The notes under the pieces: generated by a model
The model's database searches: none
What the model saw: the letters and a program-made list of their open reading frames with translations, nothing else
What the model was told of the DNA's origin: nothing
NCBI RefSeq assembly: GCF_036169555.1
Contig: NZ_CP108032.1
Span: forward strand, 372,001 to 436,000
Direction of reading: 5' to 3'
From: Streptomyces sp. NBC_00306
Lineage (GTDB): Bacteria; Actinomycetota; Actinomycetes; Streptomycetales; Streptomycetaceae
Length of the DNA stretch: 64,000 nt
Position numbers and translations under genes: made by a program
In this document: piece after piece, positions 61,217 to 64,000 of the stretch
Layout: each line of letters starts with the position of its first letter
How positions within the stretch are numbered: position 1 is the first letter of the stretch

Positions 61217-62244
61217 CGGGGACGCTCCTCTCGTCCGGCGTCCGCGCCGGGGCCCGACACCGTGACAGGGGCGCCGGCCCGGGGCCGGACACCCGCGGGT
61301 GTCCGGGTGACCCGCGAGCGGGCCCGGGCACCGGCGATCCCGGCCAGGGCGGTCAGTGCCACGGCCGCCCGGCGCCTGCGGGGCACCACGGAGCGGCGGT
61401 GCAGCACGCGGTAGTCGTCCTCGGCGATCGCGTCGAGGATTCCGCCGTACAGCGTGAAGGCCGTGCGCATACAGGGGCGTACCCGCCGGTCCAGCATGTC
61501 GAGTCCCGGTTCCGCTTCCCGGTAGACGCCGCGGGTGAGCTGCGCGGCCTCCTCGAACGCCGCCCTGATCCGCGGATCCGTGGCCCCGGAGTCCCGGCTC
61601 CACTGGAGGAGTTCACGGTCCACGCCGTGCGCGGCGAGCAGATCCTCGGGGAGATACACCCGGCCGCGGTCCAGGTCCTCCCCCACGTCCCGCAGGAAGT
61701 TGGTGAGCTGGAAGGCTACGCCGAGGGCGGCCGCGTGCGGCTCCGCCTCCGCGCGCGGTACGACGGTCCCGAGGACGGGCAGCATCTGGAGGCCGATCAC
61801 GGCCGCCGAGCCGTGCATATAGGCGCGGAGGTCGGCGTAGGTCGGGTAGCGGGTGACATGGAGATCGCTGCGCATGGACGCCATGAAGTCGTGGAAGAGC
61901 ACGGGGTCAATGGCGTAGCGGCGGGCGGTGTCCGCCACCGCCTGCACCACCGGCTCGTCGCTGCGACCGTCTCTCAGCCCGGCGTCCAGCTGCCGGTCCA
62001 GACGGGTGAGGGCGCTGTCCCTCTCTTCGGACGTGAGGCCTTCGGCGAGGTCGTCGACGATGTCGTCGGCCCAGCGGGCGAAGCCGTACAGCGCGTGCAC
62101 GGCACTACGCCGGTCCACCGGCAGGAGCCGGGTGGCCAGGAAGTAGGTCTTGCCGTGCCGGGCGTTGAGGTGGCGGCACCGGGTGTAGGCGGAGCGCAGG
62201 CAGGCGTCGGTGATGCCTGCCGCGTCGAGTTCACGTGCGGTCAT
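61213..62244 (-). CDS. crtB: Phytoene synthase
   Basis: 343-residue head-to-head prenyl synthase. The aspartate-rich motifs are RWADDIVDD and [18 protein letters not shown], binding the Mg-diphosphates. It condenses two GGPP to phytoene. The last 45 residues are an Arg/Pro/Gly-rich tail without counterpart in short CrtB proteins. It is the third gene of the minus-strand operon crtE-crtI-crtB-Rieske, 12 bases after crtI. Confidence 0.95.
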   Translation of the reverse strand: MTARELDAAGITDACLRSAYTRCRHLNARHGKTYFLATRLLPVDRRSAVHALYGFARWADDIVDDLAEGLTSEERDSALTRLDRQLDAGLRDGRSDEPVVQAVADTARRYAIDPVLFHDFMASMRSDLHVTRYPTYADLRAYMHGSAAVIGLQMLPVLGTVVPRAEAEPHAAALGVAFQLTNFLRDVGEDLDRGRVYLPEDLLAAHGVDRELLQWSRDSGATDPRIRAAFEEAAQLTRGVYREAEPGLDMLDRRVRPCMRTAFTLYGGILDAIAEDDYRVLHRRSVVPRRRRAAVALTALAGIAGARARSRVTRTPAGVRPRAGAPVTVSGPGADAGREERPR

Positions 62245-62256
62245 CGGCTGTGCCTT

Positions 62257-63804
62257 TCACCGGCTGGGCAGGGAGATGTCGGAGGTGTACGGGGAGACGC
62301 GGGTGACTCGCCGCGGCGCGCGGCCCTGTCCGGTGATACGGGCGGCGGCGAGCTTGCCGGAGATGAGGACGGTGGGGACGCCGACGCCCGGTGTCGTGCC
62401 ACAGCCGGCGAGTACGGCGTTGTCGATGCCGCGGACGAGGTTCCGCGGCCGGAACGGGCCGGTCTGGGCGAAGGTGTGGGCCGCGGAGAAGGGCGTGCCG
62501 GCCGCGTGACCCTGCTCGGTCCAGTCGACCGGGGTGACCAGGCGTTCGTGTTCGACCGAGTCGCCGAATCCGTGCAGCCCGCGTCGCTCCAGCTCGGCGA
62601 CCAGGCTGTCGCGGTAGCGGGGGGCTAGGTCGTGCCATTCCCGGACGCCCGGTCCCGTCCGGGTGTTGGGGCAGGGAGCGAGCACGTAATGCAGGTGCTT
62701 CCCCTCGGGGGCGAGCAGCGGATCGTGTGCCGTCGGCCGGGTGATCAGCAGGGAGGGGTCCGTCATCAGACGGCCGGTGCGGGTGATCTCGTCGAAGGTG
62801 CGCTCCCATGCGCCTCCGAACGACAGGGTGTGGTGGCCCAGTTGGGGCCAGGTGCGGTCGGTGCCGGCGTGCAGGACGACGGCGGACGGCGAGTGCCGCA
62901 GGGTCACGGCCCGCTGTGGCTCACGGCCGAGCAGCCGGTAGGTGACGGGCAGGTCGGGGGTGAGGACGACGGCGTCGCAGGCGAGCTGTTCGCCGGTGGA
63001 GAGCGCGACGGTGCGGATACGCCCGCCGGACCGGTGCAGGGCGGTCACCTCGGTGCCGTACCGGAACTCCGCCCCCGCGTCGCGTGCGCTGTCGGCCATG
63101 GCGCGCGGAAGGGCGTGCATCCCGCCCCGGGGGAAGTAGACCCCCGCCACGGTGTCCATGTAGGCGATCACGGCGTACGCGGCGAGGGCGCGGGCCGGCG
63201 GCACGCCCGCGTACAGGGCCTGGAAGGAGAACACCCGGCGCAGGCGCGGGTCGGAGATGAAACGGCCGATCCGGGCGTCCAGGCGTCCGAAGCCGCCCAG
63301 TGCGCAGAGCCGGGCCAGGTCGGGATGGAGCAGTTGCAGGGGCGAGTCGAAGTTGGTGTCGATGAAGCGGCGCATCTGGGCCCGGTAGAGGTCCTGGAGC
63401 CAGTGCCGCAAGCGCCGGTAGCCTGCCGCTTCGCCCGGCCCGGCGAAGCGGCGGACCTCCTCCTCCATCGCCTCGGCGCCGGTGTGCACGTCGAGCGCGG
63501 AGCCGTCGGCGAACTGCGCCCGGTAGGCGGGATGCAGCTCGATCAGCTCGACCCGACGGGCGAGCGAGTCCCCCACGGCGGCGAAGGCCTCGTCGGCGAG
63601 GTGCGGCATGGTGAGCACGGTCGGGCCGGTGTCGATCGCATAGCCGCCCATGTCGGCCCGTCCCGCCCTGCCGCCCGGCTCGGGCGCCCGTTCCACCACC
63701 GTCACGCTGCGGCCCGCGCCGAGCAGATGCAGCGCCGCCGCCAGCCCCGCCAGACCGGCTCCGACGACGACCACATGGTCCGTGGGCCCGGGTACGGTCC
63801 TCAT
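62257..63804 (-). CDS. crtI: Phytoene desaturase (lycopene-forming)
   Basis: 515-residue FAD-dependent desaturase. VVVVGAGLAGLAAALHLLGA opens the protein; the second FAD/ending signature reads AGCGTTPGVGVPTVLISGKL. It carries out the four desaturations from phytoene to lycopene at the membrane surface. ATG 63802-63804 overlaps the crtE stop (ATGA). Confidence 0.96.
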   Translation of the reverse strand: MRTVPGPTDHVVVVGAGLAGLAAALHLLGAGRSVTVVERAPEPGGRAGRADMGGYAIDTGPTVLTMPHLADEAFAAVGDSLARRVELIELHPAYRAQFADGSALDVHTGAEAMEEEVRRFAGPGEAAGYRRLRHWLQDLYRAQMRRFIDTNFDSPLQLLHPDLARLCALGGFGRLDARIGRFISDPRLRRVFSFQALYAGVPPARALAAYAVIAYMDTVAGVYFPRGGMHALPRAMADSARDAGAEFRYGTEVTALHRSGGRIRTVALSTGEQLACDAVVLTPDLPVTYRLLGREPQRAVTLRHSPSAVVLHAGTDRTWPQLGHHTLSFGGAWERTFDEITRTGRLMTDPSLLITRPTAHDPLLAPEGKHLHYVLAPCPNTRTGPGVREWHDLAPRYRDSLVAELERRGLHGFGDSVEHERLVTPVDWTEQGHAAGTPFSAAHTFAQTGPFRPRNLVRGIDNAVLAGCGTTPGVGVPTVLISGKLAAARITGQGRAPRRVTRVSPYTSDISLPSR

Positions 63805-64000
63805 GCCCGCTCTCCGGTCCGGTTGGGCTGTACGCCGGCGGCCCTGCCGACGAGGCCGGTGAGTTCGCCGACGATGTGCGGCTCGCTGTCCAGGGACTCG
63901 AGGTGGCGGACACTCAGCTCCACCAGGCGGTGGATCTTCTCCTCGACGACGGCGGGGGCGCCGGTCGACTCGATGGCCTGCCGCAGCCGGTCCACCGCGT
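63801..64000 (-). CDS. crtE: Geranylgeranyl diphosphate synthase, C-terminal fragment
   Basis: The last 65 or so residues of a polyprenyl synthetase, whose start lies beyond the window. The helical end (EEKIHRLVELSVRHLESLDS) fits the C-terminus of CrtE, and position as first gene before crtI agrees with Streptomyces crtEIBV operons. It makes the GGPP precursor. The catalytic DDxxD motifs are outside the window, so assignment rests on context. Confidence 0.8.
   Translation of the reverse strand, partial: AVDRLRQAIESTGAPAVVEEKIHRLVELSVRHLESLDSEPHIVGELTGLVGRAAGVQPNRTGERA

Overview
The window is high-GC DNA with GTG/TTG starts, ATGA/GTGA stop-start overlaps and dense operons. The gene content is that of a Streptomyces chromosome: a DUF5133 protein, SCO5918-like and SCO0607-like proteins, a CspA / DEAD-box helicase / SCO5918 locus, a class F sortase, and a crtEIB / crtYTU isorenieratene cluster. 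Both edges cut genes: a HAD hydrolase at base 1 and crtE at base 64000. I saw no tRNA, rRNA, intact transposon or CRISPR array.

Layout. 0.2-7.2 kb (minus): a polyamine import and catabolism operon, potDBCA plus an FAD amine oxidase and an aminoaldehyde dehydrogenase. 7.3-17.0 kb: a catabolic island made of a Rieske oxygenase diverging from a plus-strand operon. That operon encodes a small unknown protein, a NuoF-like flavoprotein, a 3Fe-4S-type ferredoxin, an acyl-CoA synthetase (NDP-forming type), two nearly duplicated acyl-CoA dehydrogenases, a 3-hydroxyacyl-CoA dehydrogenase and a TetR regulator. Two copies of a 22-bp dyad lie in the AT-richer divergent promoter region. 17-25.3 kb: phosphoglucomutase, a secreted cutinase of the PET-hydrolase type, a large LuxR regulator and a PucR-type regulator. 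25.6-27.6 kb: a repetitive secreted surface protein followed by a class F sortase. 27.7-32.4 kb: SDR, cyclophilin, AzlCD exporter, CGNR regulator and the 3' remnant of a GH95 fucosidase gene. 32.6-39.8 kb: an ABC exporter behind a SoxR-type promoter, a lipoprotein, a STAS / HATPase pair, a cysteine hydrolase diverging from a PLP decarboxylase, and hemerythrin. 40-49.4 kb: the cold-shock locus, small membrane proteins, a MerR regulator, NDH-2-like dehydrogenase, a second CspA, an MpaB-like protein and a PH-domain protein. 49.5-54.6 kb: a GH16-like protein, a sigma-like/zinc-finger/ricin fusion, VOC, DUF4236, a dehalogenase-like hydrolase and a DUF664 protein. 54.9-64.0 kb: a SigK-type sigma factor and its anti-sigma, then the carotenoid genes crtY-crtT-crtU (plus) converging on a Rieske gene-crtB-crtI-crtE (minus).

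The most interesting points are: the Rieske oxygenase island with its own NuoF-like and ferredoxin partners and its probable TetR operators; the sortase with a neighbouring repeat protein that carries a candidate sorting motif in every 150-bp repeat; the one-chain sigma / zinc-binding anti-sigma / ricin membrane protein; the SoxR-type promoter of the ABC exporter; the Rieske oxygenase embedded in the carotenoid operon; and the PETase-like cutinase. All functional statements rest on reading motifs and context by eye; no database search was run.
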